A stretch of DNA of 59,135 nt from NCBI RefSeq assembly GCF_000988165.1, contig NW_020169315.1, positions 1 to 59,135 of the forward strand. The letters run 5' to 3'. The position numbers and the translations under genes were made by a program. The notes beneath the pieces are model-generated. The model had not been told where the DNA came from. It did no database searches and saw only the letters and a list, made by a program, of their open reading frames with translations. Numbering within the stretch: the stretch's first letter is position 1; every line of letters begins with the position of its first letter. This DNA comes from Vairimorpha ceranae (lineage: Eukaryota > Microsporidia > Nosematidae). Of the stretch, positions 36,967 through 47,393 are shown piece by piece.

Positions 36967-37269
36967 TATAATTAAAATTATTTTTATCTTAATAAGCATA
37001 GTCTCCTTTTAATTAAGATAATGGAAGAGAATTTTGCAATCATTTTGTGTTTAACTTGCTTTCTGCCTTTGATGTAAGACATCTTAGTAGTTGTGCCAGA
37101 TGTCTTTAGATATAAAGGCCTGTAGAAAGAACCAACCAAAAAAAAATGAATAACTGGTTCTATTCTCATGACAATAGATGCACCAGGTAGGTATTTGGAT
37201 ATCTGTGTATGAAAATGCAACCCAATTTTATAATAGATTTCGTTACTCTACAATGCCACTACACGGTTT

Positions 37270-37510
37270 AATTAAATGCTTTGTTTAAGTATAAGGAAGT
37301 TTATTGCCAAGATTAAATAGATTCCTGTGGCGAGAAACGCAGGAAGGCGACCAGGACTAAGAAAGTTATCCACAATGCTCGCACCTGAAGCCAAACTAAA
37401 TTGGTGTAACTTAAATGGGTTATTAACTTCATGGGGAATTGTGCTCTTGTGAGATCCCCTGTTGATGCTTATGTAAGTAATTCATGACAGCGATGCCCTT
37501 CTTTTCATAA
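37270..37510 (-). repeat. GC-richer repeat shared with 3.7 kb; open minus frame
   Basis: The DNA at 37336-37390 aligns with 3721-3775. On the minus strand one frame runs about 75 codons from near 37500 to a TAA near 37270, including FSLASGASIVDNFLSPGRLP and then AFLATG. The L-x(2)-G-R-[IL]-P pattern resembles that in the small ORF at 27656-27787 (TYLATGRIP). I take it as a fragment of the same kind of multicopy gene, family unknown. Confidence 0.35.
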
Positions 37511-37689
37511 AATATTTTTATACCAAAATTTCTTCAAGAAAATTCAGAAAATAGAAAACATTTCATATAGAATTAATACCACAATTCCATACTTTAAAAA
37601 TTACTGAGTCTAACAGTGATTTAAAATTGAATGTATAGAAGAATGTTAATTATATTTCATTAGAAATTTTAGGTTTTTTAAATTTAGAA

Positions 37690-38710
37690 AATTTAATTTT
37701 ACAATTTTTAGAAGAGCAGGGAGTAAACAACATGCGCGTTGATAATTCTATTAAAAATTTAGTTATGCTAGAAATTGCAAGATTATATTTAAAAAAGCTG
37801 CAGATCACAAGGTTGCAAAGAACAGGTGGCGAAGTAATTTCTTTTAAATAATTAAATGAAAGTATTTTAATTAGACAGACATTGGCAATAATACATAAAT
37901 GAGATAAATGTCATTTCATGAACACTTAAGTAGTAAAATCCATATTGTTTCTTATTTAAAAAATAAGTGCTGGTTTACAAATTGGTAATATTAGGCTTGC
38001 TGTGGATTTAGAAAAAACGACAAAAAAAAGTATATCTGGTTAATGTATACAAGATAATTTGTGTAAAATGGGATTACATGGTAGGATTGCATTTAAAAAA
38101 TCATTTCTGTCAAAAAGCATATTTTGAAAAGGAAACATTATGCAATGAAACACGCTTGCTACTCTGATCAAAAATAAAATAAGGTTTTTTTAGCGATGAA
38201 ACAAGAAGTTTATGTGCGAAGAAAAGTTTGCTAAAGATAAAATAAAAAATTTTTAAAATCCACAGCAAAACATGAATGAAGTGGTATACAGGTTTGGGCA
38301 TGTTTTTTATGTGCAGGTGTTTGAAAATGTGTATAATTGATGGTATAATGAATAATGGAACATATTGTAGAATTTTAGTCAATTATCTTGAGTTTTCGCA
38401 AAGAAATTAAATTAAAAAATAATTATTTGCAGAAAGATAGTGATCCGAAACATACGAGTAAATTTATAGAGAACATTTGGTAGATAAAAAGACTTTAACT
38501 TTATATTGGTTTGCACAATCTTTAGACATAAATCCTATTGAAAATTTAGGGAATATTTTTAAGTAGAAGTAGGAAAAAGAAAATAAAAAAATATAAATGA
38601 ATTAAAGAAATGTGTTAAAGAGGAGTGAAATAAAATAGATAAATAAGTGTGTAAAAAGCTAGTACAAAACATTAACAGTAGATATAATGAGTAAATAAGA
38701 ATGAAAAGTG
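37690..38710 (+). mobile_element. Tc1/mariner transposase remnant
   Basis: A strongly decayed Tc1-type DDE transposase on the plus strand. From about 38070 it reads GLHGRIAFKKSFLSKKHILK. Around 38185 comes F-L-S-D-E-T-R, with the first Asp region, and around 38330 I-I-D-G-I-M-N-N. Near 38420-38470 comes S-D-P-K-H-T-S-K-F-I-E-N-I-W, with the second Asp, then S-L-D-I-N-P-I-E-N-L, with the third acidic residue. The C-terminus near 38690 ends in M-K-S-G-H-T. Stops and shifts occur throughout. The N-terminal helix-turn-helix region (about 37690-37950) is only suggestive. I could not find the terminal inverted repeats. Confidence 0.7.
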
Positions 38711-38719
38711 GACATACTA

Positions 38720-39324
38720 AATTCTAAATAAAAATATTCCTTTTTTTGCCACATTTTTTTTCATTAACTAATAAAAGCATTGTATTTGCGTGATAAAGAA
38801 AATTTACTTTTTAGAAGTTATAAATATTTGTAAGCTTTCTAAAAATAGCAACAATTTGTCATATTATAAAATTCGTTATTGCAAAATTTTATTTTTTTTG
38901 TCATTACTGTAAAAATTCAAAAGATTTATTTAGTGATATAATGTTTTTACTTTTGGTTAAACAAATCTACCTTTAGGGCCTTCCCTTCGACTTTTTGACA
39001 CATTGTGATCTTTACAGTCACATTTTCGTTGCTGTGACAACTAGATATTTTTTTAATATATTTATTGATAAAAAGATTATAAATTAGTTTAATGATATAA
39101 ATAAAAATCTATTAAATTTATAGAAAGTATATTATATTTTTCCTGTCATGTTATTTATGTTTTTATTCATACAATTTTGATGTTAATATTACACATAAAT
39201 TAAGACATTTATATTTTTAAACTTATTAAGAACATAATTGCAATAATAAGCTTAATGTTTTGCTTTTTTAAAAATGGTTAAATTTAATGATTAAATAATG
39301 TGCACAAATATACATATTTTAATT
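38720..39324. other. intergenic, nothing recognised
   Basis: AT-rich 3' flank of the 525-residue minus-strand gene. Confidence 0.5.
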
Positions 39325-40902
39325 TTAAAAGTTTTTTTTATTTCTAAACTTTTCTAAAAATTTTTTATCTCTTAGTAAATCATCCAAGACTTTTTTAACC
39401 AAATGATAGTATTCATTAAAAGAAGCTTCATTTTCATAATATATATTGTATAACATATTCAGATTCTTCGCTAATCCATAATATGTATTACAAATATTAG
39501 CTACGGTGGTCTTAAAACGATCTTCAACACCTTTACAAACGTCTTTTATTTCTAATAATTTGTAATAACTTTCAAGTAGGTGGTAAGTTTTATCTTTAGC
39601 ACTTTCACACTCCTCTGTATATATTTCTAATTCAAAAAAAAGAATTGCATAAAAATTAATGTAATTAACAGATGTCCTGTCTTTTAGTTCAATATTCATG
39701 ATAGATTCAACTATTTTTGTAACGTAAGAATCATCCAAGATTACGAAAACATATTTTTGAGTTAAATCTGGTATGGAAGCTAAAGTCCAATTAATCTCCG
39801 ATCTTGTAATAATTCGTAAGGAATAAAGCGCTTCTAAAAATATGATTTTTTTGGCTGATATCTTTGAATAAAGTATTCTTTTTACCAAGTTAGTGAAAAG
39901 TGGTTTAGTAGAAAGAGAAAATAAAGTAAATATCTCGACTTCAATACGCCTATAAGAGAATGAAAAAATATATGAACTTAACAGTTTTAAGTCATTATAA
40001 ATGGTAAAACTTATTTTAAAGGCATCTTTATCGCTTACATCATACGTATATACAGCTTCCTCGTAAAAAGTCACACTTTTATGGCCAAACACAATAAAAG
40101 ATAAAAGACCACAATCTTTTACATATTCTAATGTAAAATAAAAGCGTGGTATCTTCTCAATTAAGCTTTGAAAATTTCTAGATTTAATTAAATCAAAATT
40201 GGTCAAAAATTTATACACTATTCTCCAATGGTCATTAAACAATAATTTGACTTTTTTTTCTAAAAATTCAAAAAAATAAAGCTGCTCCAAATCGATAGTA
40301 AATATATAACCCGTTCTATTATCGCTAGTAATGCGAAAATCAAATCTTTTAAAACCCTGACCGTGGCCTACAAAATTAACACAATTTGGATTAACACATC
40401 TTATGTTATGATGAATATATCTACGATAACCGTAAACTGCATCATAAACAAATTTTGGACCACCATTTTGCTCAGAAAGTTGATTCAGAAGACTTTCAAG
40501 ACCAGGACGATATTTTTCACCTACAAAAGTATATAAAGAGTGGCGAACAACTTTTAGAAAAACTCTTTCAACGTTATATCTTTTAAAGAAATTAAAAATA
40601 TTAAGTAAATTTGGATCATTAACAGTAAGTTCGCCAGATGTCCAGGAAAAATCATTAAAAACTTTGCACTCTTCATAAACATGACAAATTTCTATGTCTA
40701 CTTTATCGCTACTACCATCATTAAATACAAGATAAGCATATAAATCTTTGGCAACATTTTCAAGGGTAACGAAATCTTTATTCTTCATTTTTCTATCAAC
40801 TAAAGAAATTATTTCTTCTTTAATATTTGTAATGATTAGTTCATCATCAAGATTATTACTTGCTTTAATAATTTTTAAAATATTAATAATAATAGCCAGC
40901 AT
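39325..40902 (-). CDS. unrecognised 525-residue protein
   Basis: The start is set at the ATG at 40902 because TTTACCCATCG lies directly upstream. The frame stays open 20 codons further to a TTG, which I reject. The product begins with a short hydrophobic stretch (LAIIINILKII) that could be a signal or anchor. It continues as a mixed, Phe/Tyr/Leu-rich protein with a Cys pair (C-V-N-P-N-C at about residues 175-180 followed by V-G-H-G-Q-G-F-K-R-F-D-F-R-I-T) and a helical, Glu/Lys-rich C-terminal third. No known family is recognised. Its unbroken length in DNA where chance frames rarely exceed 100 codons makes it a real gene. Confidence 0.85.
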   Translation of the reverse strand: MLAIIINILKIIKASNNLDDELIITNIKEEIISLVDRKMKNKDFVTLENVAKDLYAYLVFNDGSSDKVDIEICHVYEECKVFNDFSWTSGELTVNDPNLLNIFNFFKRYNVERVFLKVVRHSLYTFVGEKYRPGLESLLNQLSEQNGGPKFVYDAVYGYRRYIHHNIRCVNPNCVNFVGHGQGFKRFDFRITSDNRTGYIFTIDLEQLYFFEFLEKKVKLLFNDHWRIVYKFLTNFDLIKSRNFQSLIEKIPRFYFTLEYVKDCGLLSFIVFGHKSVTFYEEAVYTYDVSDKDAFKISFTIYNDLKLLSSYIFSFSYRRIEVEIFTLFSLSTKPLFTNLVKRILYSKISAKKIIFLEALYSLRIITRSEINWTLASIPDLTQKYVFVILDDSYVTKIVESIMNIELKDRTSVNYINFYAILFFELEIYTEECESAKDKTYHLLESYYKLLEIKDVCKGVEDRFKTTVANICNTYYGLAKNLNMLYNIYYENEASFNEYYHLVKKVLDDLLRDKKFLEKFRNKKNF

Positions 40903-42760
40903 CGATGGGTAAAACGAATAAATTTTATTTATAGTGTAAAAATCAAATTTTAACTTCTTCAAGAAGTATTAATAAACTTCTAAAATCATGTAAATGATAC
41001 ATTTATTTTTCAATCAAAAATTTAAGATAATTAAAAAAGTTAGTCTTTAAGTTATTAAAAAATTCTTAGTTAAGATAATTTATTTTAAACAACAGGAGTA
41101 GTTAAAAATAATGAAAATTTTTATCAATTTTACAAAAGTTTTTTAAAATATTCTTTAACTTTTTTAATTAAAATTTTTACTATAAAATTTGTATTTGAAT
41201 TTAATAAAGACTTTAAAGAAACTGTTATAAATATTCATAAAACTAGAAATTTATTTATTGGTATATTGTGAAATGTATAATTTACAAAATCTTGGACTTT
41301 TTAGTTCAAGTAAAGATGCTTGCAATATATCTAAACAAAAAGTATAAACAGAAAAAACATCGTAGCAAAAATTGACTTTAATAAAAAAGTTTTTAATTTT
41401 GGTAACTTAGTTAAATATTATCTAAAATACATTTTTTTCCAGCTATCTCCGGCAGAAACTATGGCATTATTAGCAGGAAGATGCCATGAATATAAATAAA
41501 TTGAAATAATTACTATGTAATAAAAATAACAAAGAAACGTAGCTAATATATAATAAATTTTTTAATGTCGAACTTTTATCAATATTTCAGTTATGTAATG
41601 ACTTTTACTTTATCAAATAGTTTAAATATTGCATTTGATAAGAATTTAATTATTGTATATGTAGGAATGATTTTGTCATGTATATCAAATCTATTGATGG
41701 TCTTTAAAAAGATTTGATATATAAAAAGAATTTAATATTTTTAATGAATAAACTTATGCTTTGTTCTAACAACTTATATTTAAATGTTTAAAAGTTTTTC
41801 AATTTTTTATACAGAAAAAGAACTAAAATGTAAAATAATTATATTTAGAGATTAAATTTATTTATACAAATTTTTTAATAAAAAGCACTTTTAGTTTAAC
41901 ACAAAAAAAAAATCTATTTATTGATTATTCACTTAGAGGTAGAATCCTAATTTTGCAACTAAAAATTTTTTGAAACAATCTGTTAATTCTTACTGGTTTT
42001 TTTGTTTATTCTTGCTACATGTATTTATTTCCATAGGGGCCACTTCTTTTAAAAAATATTTATACAGCTCTATTTAGGATGTTAATAAATGTATAAATAG
42101 TTATTAAAGTCATAATTTTATACTGCTGAATCTATTTAGTTGTATTAAAGCCTCTTTATCTATGGCAAAGACAAATTAGTTTATTGAAAATATTAAGTTG
42201 CCAAATTCAAAATTTTAAAATAAAATCAAAAAGAATAGAGATAATTGATTTTTGAAATGAACAGTAACAGAGGTGAAGAATTTTTTTGTAACAAAACGGT
42301 TAATAAATTGTTAATAACTAAAAGTCTTCTAAGTACAAATTGTTTACGCAAGGCACTACAAGTTGATACAATAAATAGTGATGTTTTATGATTCGTAATC
42401 CATCTCGTTATATATTTTTTCTTTTTTTTATATTCTTTATTTTACTAAAAGTATGTTTTAACCACAGGTCTTTGTTTAAATTAAAACCTTACTAATATAC
42501 TTTTAATTTAATTGCAATTAAATCATGTATTTAATATTAAATTCAAATATAAAAGATTAAAATTTGTGTAAAAAAATTTTTGATTTAATCGATGTTGTTA
42601 ATCCATCTATTAATTTAGACAAATCTATTAGTTCAGTATTAAACATACCTAGTAAGGCTTTAACCTAAGATCTGCTTGAACATTGTTTGTTCTAGTTATT
42701 AATATTTTTATTATTGTTTCACATTATTAACAATAAGAACATTCAAAATAAACAATTACA
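40903..42760. other. long intergenic region, nothing recognised
   Basis: About 1.9 kb between divergently transcribed genes. It has no repeats that I can match elsewhere and no RNA gene. Confidence 0.5.
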
Positions 42761-44281
42761 ATGATTAATAATCTTTATTTTTTTATTTATCTGTGCAAAT
42801 CTTACAGAATTCTTAAACCCAAAGCTTTAGAAAATGAAGATCTGTATCTAACAAATATAAACTCAAAACTCGTCCTACAACCATTTGGAGATAAAGAGAA
42901 CCAAAGAATATCTATTCATAAGAGAAAGCTCTTTTTTAGTGGAGATAAATACCTATCGCTAGATAATGACTCTATAGAAATAAAATTAAAAAAAGAAAAA
43001 ATTGTTACTTATCTTAAAAGATCTAATTTTAGTCAGAAAAAAAGCGATCCATTTGGATTTAAAAATAAAAAAAAGATTCTAGACACGCCCAAAGAAAAAA
43101 TGCAACAGAAACGGAATATTAAACAGCCGGATCAAAATATTACTTATGAAACTCAGAGGCAACCTATTCGTAAAAAAACAGAACCTGAAATTGTAAAACC
43201 CGAAGAAGAGCCGCCAGACGAACCGGTTAAAATTAGAGACGAGCAAAATATTGATATGGATAGTATATTATCCAAAGTAAAGCATTTACTAAATGAGAAA
43301 AAAAACTATCTTGTTGAATCAGATTCTAAAATAGAAGAAGATACTATAAAATATACCAGTTTAGATGTTTTTATACATCCGCTTAATGACAAGTACATTA
43401 AATTAAAAACTTTAGAAAAAGATTGTGTAACATATTTCAAGGATTCATTTATATTTACGCCGTGTCTTAATGTGGATAGTCAAATTTTTAAGATTGAGAA
43501 TGAAGAAGATGTTTTTAAAACTAAAAAAATAGTAATAGATGATGAAGATGATGAAACAACCGAGATAACACCAAGTAAACGACATAAAATACCATCATCT
43601 AGAGAAAAAAATCATATTTATGAAAATGAAGAAATGTATCATGTAAAAAGTAAGGAGCGAAAACCAGATGATAAATCGGCAGTTGCATACACATATGGTA
43701 CACAAGAAGAGCAGATAAATCACAAAAATAGAGACTATGGTGATAAAAATTTTAGAAAAATAATCAGTAAACGAGAAACAATTGTACCGGATTTAAGAAC
43801 CAGCAAGGTAACAAAAAAAGATGGTGTAATAAAAAAATCAATATATAAACCAAGATACAGTAACGAGACATCAACTACATATCTTCAAGGAGAAAAAAAA
43901 TATGATGATGCGTATGTAGAGAACAAACCTCTAGAAAATTATAAATATCAAGATAATATTACTAAAAAAACTGGCAAGCCATATGAAAAAACGTTAAACA
44001 CTTCGTACGATCCTATTCGCCAAAAATCGTTTTCTAGTTATAATTCTGAATTTATTACTCAATTTAAACCATTAGAAAATAAAAAATCAATAGAATATAA
44101 GCCTCTTCCTGTGAAACAAAAAACCGATATTATACCAAAATTGCCCAATATTGTAATATCTCCACCAATGCCCGATGTAAATAAAGTAGATTCTACACTT
44201 GCAAGACTAAACTCACCAGATGACTTTTTGCAAAAAATTAAGAATAGCGTCGATATATCAGATATAGACGATTTATTGTAA
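42761..44281 (+). CDS. Lys/Glu-rich largely disordered protein, unrecognised
   Basis: 506 residues. The N-terminus (MINNLYFFIYLCKSYRIL) could be a weak signal sequence. The next 70 residues (YLTNINSKLVLQPFGD...KYLSLDNDSIEIK) have a beta-strand rhythm reminiscent of a beta-trefoil repeat. Most of the rest is very rich in Lys, Glu, Asp, Pro and Asn and looks disordered. The C-terminus (PDDFLQKIKNSVDISDIDDL) is an acidic short helix that could bind a partner. This start lacks an obvious C-rich motif, unlike its neighbours, so the true start could differ. NDK follows 162 bases downstream on the same strand. Function unknown. Confidence 0.8.
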   Translation: MINNLYFFIYLCKSYRILKPKALENEDLYLTNINSKLVLQPFGDKENQRISIHKRKLFFSGDKYLSLDNDSIEIKLKKEKIVTYLKRSNFSQKKSDPFGFKNKKKILDTPKEKMQQKRNIKQPDQNITYETQRQPIRKKTEPEIVKPEEEPPDEPVKIRDEQNIDMDSILSKVKHLLNEKKNYLVESDSKIEEDTIKYTSLDVFIHPLNDKYIKLKTLEKDCVTYFKDSFIFTPCLNVDSQIFKIENEEDVFKTKKIVIDDEDDETTEITPSKRHKIPSSREKNHIYENEEMYHVKSKERKPDDKSAVAYTYGTQEEQINHKNRDYGDKNFRKIISKRETIVPDLRTSKVTKKDGVIKKSIYKPRYSNETSTTYLQGEKKYDDAYVENKPLENYKYQDNITKKTGKPYEKTLNTSYDPIRQKSFSSYNSEFITQFKPLENKKSIEYKPLPVKQKTDIIPKLPNIVISPPMPDVNKVDSTLARLNSPDDFLQKIKNSVDISDIDDLL

Positions 44282-44443
44282 AAAAGGGGAAAAAACACTA
44301 GAAGAAATAAAAATTAATTTATGATATACAAATACTTAAAAGCAGTTTAATAATATAAAATAGGATTATTTATTAAAATTTGAAACTATTTATTGTTTAC
44401 AACATGTTACATTAAATATAAATTTTTATTTTGAGTCCCTAAA

Positions 44444-44848
44444 ATGAACATTAAACAAACCTTTGTTATGATTAAACCCGAAGGAATACAAAGACATCTT
44501 GTTGGACAGATAATAAAAAGGTTTGAACGCAAAGGTTTAAAACTTGTCAATATAAAGTCTTTAATTCCTGATAAAACTTTAGTTAAAGAACACTATGGAC
44601 ATTTGAGCCACAAGCCTTTTTTTAATGAAATGGTAGATCATCTGTGTAGTGGCATGGTCATTTGTATGATTTGGGAAGGGATTGATTCTATTGATGTATG
44701 CAGACGTATAATTGGTCTTACTAATCCATTAGAGGCTGCTATGGGATCAATAAGAGCAGATTTTGCAGCAGATATTAATGCAAATGTTATACACGGAAGT
44801 GATACTGAGGAAAGTGCTAAAAAAGAAATAGCTTTATGGTTTAAATAA
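44444..44848 (+). CDS. NDK: nucleoside diphosphate kinase
   Basis: 134 residues. Transfers the gamma-phosphate between nucleoside triphosphates and diphosphates through a phospho-histidine. Visible family features are the N-terminal T-F-V-M-I-K-P-E-G-I-Q-R, the nucleotide-binding R-R-I-I-G-x-T-N-P, G-S-I-R-A-D-F-A-A-D, and the active-site N-V-I-H-G-S-D-T with His117. It is shorter than the usual 150-residue eukaryotic form, ending soon after the active site (I-A-L-W-F-K), which matches the compact bacterial or microsporidian length. GTCCCTAAA precedes the ATG. Confidence 0.97.
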   Translation: MNIKQTFVMIKPEGIQRHLVGQIIKRFERKGLKLVNIKSLIPDKTLVKEHYGHLSHKPFFNEMVDHLCSGMVICMIWEGIDSIDVCRRIIGLTNPLEAAMGSIRADFAADINANVIHGSDTEESAKKEIALWFK

Positions 44849-45050
44849 ATTTTTATTTGACATCTTTACATATAAAAACTTATTTATCAATTATTTTTTA
44901 TTATAAATTTTTTTATATTGTCATTTTTTTTTCATATAACTATCAATTTAAATATTGTTAGCAGTAAATGCTTCATTATAATACATAAGATAATAATAAA
45001 AGTAATATAGGTATATTAAATACCAAAATACCCTTTTATTTTTACCCTAG

Positions 45051-45847
45051 AATGAAAGACTGAATTAAAAAGTAAATAAATTACTTCTTAACCGCTACAA
45101 TAAAATAAAGCCATCAACCAAAGAACAAGATTTTAAGACTTACATGGATTAATTTTATACGTAAGAAAGTTACTAAAATATATTCGAATTCTTCTATAGA
45201 CCTTTTTGGTAGTTTTTTTACTGATCTTTATGTCCATTCTAGTGACATCGATATATCATTGAAGATAAATACTGCTGATCAGAATTTGGTCTTAAAAAAT
45301 ATAAAACATGAACTTTACAAAACAGGGTTATTTGCTTTTATTAATCATTTATCCCATGCCAAGATTTCAATACTTAAATTTACAGATAAAAAGTATGGAT
45401 TGAAGTTTGATATTAGTGTAAACAATAATGGAGGGATTTTGGCTGGCAGCACAGTATATCAAGAAAAAAATAGAAGAGGATGGAAATATAAAGATTTTAG
45501 CAATTTTATTTAAACACTTTATTTACAGTAGAAAACTGGGTGATGCTAGTGTTGGTGAACTAAATTCATATGGTCAACTTTTAATGATTATGAACTATCT
45601 AGAATTGCATTCTTTTTACTCACGTAATGATAAAAACATATCTGTAGTATTTTTCGACTTTATATAATACTGTGGATTTAATTTTAAATGTAAAAATGTA
45701 CAGATAGACACCGCTAGTAATATATATAAAACGAATAAAACCTACAGACTTTCTATAATTGATTCTACTGATCCAACAATAGATGTTGGGTCTTGTTGTA
45801 AAAATATGGATAGAGTTATTAAGACATTACAAAATTTTAAAGATTAA
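45051..45847 (+). pseudogene. TRF4-like non-canonical poly(A) polymerase, broken
   Basis: A decayed nucleotidyltransferase of the TRF4/PAPD5 type, which tails RNAs for nuclear quality control. The original start is probably the ATG at 45051 with TACCC upstream, but that frame stops at the fourth codon. Recognisable parts are the N-terminal IKPSTKEQDFKTYMD, the catalytic strand D-L-F-G-S-F...S-S-D-I-D-I (two Asp, about 45205-45260), K-I-S-I-L-K-F-T-D and L-K-F-D-I-S-V-N (third Asp). A frame change at about 45428-45510 leads to I-L-A-I-L-F-K-H-F-I-Y-S-R-K-L-G and N-S-Y-G-Q-L-L-M-I. A TAA at 45665 then interrupts D-F-I-x-Y-C-G-F-N-F. The catalytic triad itself is intact, so the loss looks recent. 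Confidence 0.7.
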
Positions 45848-45886
45848 TGATAAATCACTTTGAAAAAAACATCATTTGTGACTGTC

Positions 45887-46120
45887 ATGACCCTCAATAA
45901 CTAACCGTCGGCAGCCAAAGGAAAGTTCTTTTAATCACAATGTTAGTATTGGTTTTTTCAGTAGCCAAAAATATCTTTTTAACAGTTTATAAAAGTATTT
46001 ATCGAGCACTTTTGTTAAAATATTTTTTCTATGGAAGCTTTTTATAAAAACAAGTCCATTTATCTTTATTCCTAAAAAGCCATTCCATTCCACATAGACA
46101 CGGTAGTGAGATATTTAAAG
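45887..46120 (+). repeat. solo LTR of the gypsy element
   Basis: Homologous to 25450-25670 over its whole length, with no internal retrotransposon sequence on either side. It therefore looks like a solo LTR left by LTR-LTR recombination. It sits directly 3' of the broken poly(A) polymerase gene. Confidence 0.65.
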
Positions 46121-46560
46121 AAATGTTATTGCAACATAGAGGGTTAAGAAAAAAACAGCATATTGTCGATATTCATAAAATAAAAATAAAATCAGTAAAA
46201 AAGAAATCTAAAAAGCTAGCAAGTTTTTTTGACGTAAATTTATATACAAATTTAAAGGTTATTTGGTATTCCTATAATAATTATATCAAATGTCAATCGT
46301 TTTGGTGTTCTTGACATAGATTAAAAAATGATATAAAAACATATTTTAAATTAGGGGCGCGACAATAATCCAGCAGACTACAATAAATCATATTTATTTT
46401 TATTCTATTTTGAAAGACACCTTGACTAAGAATATGTCAGACAAGTGACAAAAATTCTTTAGATCAACACGATTTTATTTAATAAATTTGCAAAAGATGT
46501 TGCCGATAAAAATAACTTAGTAGCAAAAAAGAGAAATAGAAAATTACACAAATATAAGAA
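46121..46560 (+). pseudogene. decayed basic-protein frame, unrecognised
   Basis: A 63-codon open frame (46123-46314) is very Lys/Arg-rich (RGLRKKQHIVDIHKIKIK, KKKSKKLASFFDVN). Further Lys-rich pieces follow to about 46560, broken by stops. Composition suggests a small RNA-binding or ribosomal-type protein that has decayed, but I cannot name a family, and chance in A-rich DNA is possible. Confidence 0.25.
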
Positions 46561-46587
46561 AAATTCCAAGATAAAAAAATATAACAT

Positions 46588-47226
46588 TTATAGTTCCGTG
46601 CACTCCAAATATTTGTACTCAAATGTAAAATCCGTTTTCTTCATATAACTCCATGTTTCATCATAGTCAAAAAATAAGAAATCTCCTCTTTCATAATCGG
46701 TTGTTATTAATTTTGGTTCTTCTAGTCTTTGAAACCATGTCAAATACTTTGTATGAAATCGCCAGCTGCATAATTTTAATTGAGTCGCTGCGTGGTATTG
46801 GTGAACAGTATTAGGATTTTTGTAAAATATGAAAAATAGTGTATCAATTTCTAAATTTTTATATACATCTGGACTGTCAAAAATATTAAGTGGCAGTTTA
46901 GGAAAATATGCAGGCACCTCACATATTTTAGTTGCTTTTACCGGCTCCAGTGCGCTAAAATCTGGAATATGAAATAGCGAATTTTTTAATTCTGTTTCGA
47001 AAAAATATTCCTTAGACTTTTGCAAATCATTAAAACGTGTGTTAAACTCTTCTACACGTTTTGTCGAAATATCGTTTAATCTTGAATTTATATCTGAGAA
47101 ATCAACCGGTCGGGAATTTTTGCCGTTTGTATTTTCTTTTTTAGAGCCTAGAATCATTGATGCATTTTTCCATATCTGTTCAGGTGTAAGTTTTTCTGGT
47201 TTTTGTGTTTTGTCTTGTTTTTTCAT
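46588..47226 (-). CDS. NOT5: CCR4-NOT subunit NOT3/NOT5 (C-terminal NOT-box)
   Basis: 212 residues. The last 110 residues are the NOT2/3/5 C-terminal domain: L-D-T-L-F-F-I-F-Y-K-N-type strand (E-I-D-T-L-F-F-I-F-Y), H-Q-Y-H-A-A-T-Q-L-K, S-W-R-F-H-T-K-Y-L-T-W-F-Q-R and Y-E-R-G-D-F-L-F-F-D-Y. The R-F-H-x-K-Y-x-T-W-F-Q-R sequence indicates NOT3/5 rather than NOT2. The long N-terminal coiled coil of fungal NOT5 is missing, leaving a Lys-rich leader, so this is a minimal version. It would act in the deadenylase complex that shortens mRNA poly(A) tails. ACACCCCC precedes the ATG. Confidence 0.9.
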   Translation of the reverse strand: MKKQDKTQKPEKLTPEQIWKNASMILGSKKENTNGKNSRPVDFSDINSRLNDISTKRVEEFNTRFNDLQKSKEYFFETELKNSLFHIPDFSALEPVKATKICEVPAYFPKLPLNIFDSPDVYKNLEIDTLFFIFYKNPNTVHQYHAATQLKLCSWRFHTKYLTWFQRLEEPKLITTDYERGDFLFFDYDETWSYMKKTDFTFEYKYLECTEL

Positions 47227-47393
47227 TTTGGGGGTGTGATAAATAAGATTTTTTAACGGTGAATTTTTACTTGGTATTTGTATTTATAGAGTCTTGCACC
47301 TTATTTAGTTTTATATAAGAAAATAGTGTAATATAAACCTACACAGCAAAACATTTGTAAAATGCTTCTTAAATAACAATCAATTTTATTACA

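Noticed and set aside
38110..38382. 90-codon minus-strand open frame
   Set aside because: Antisense to the recognisable Tc1 transposase remnant; no start motif.
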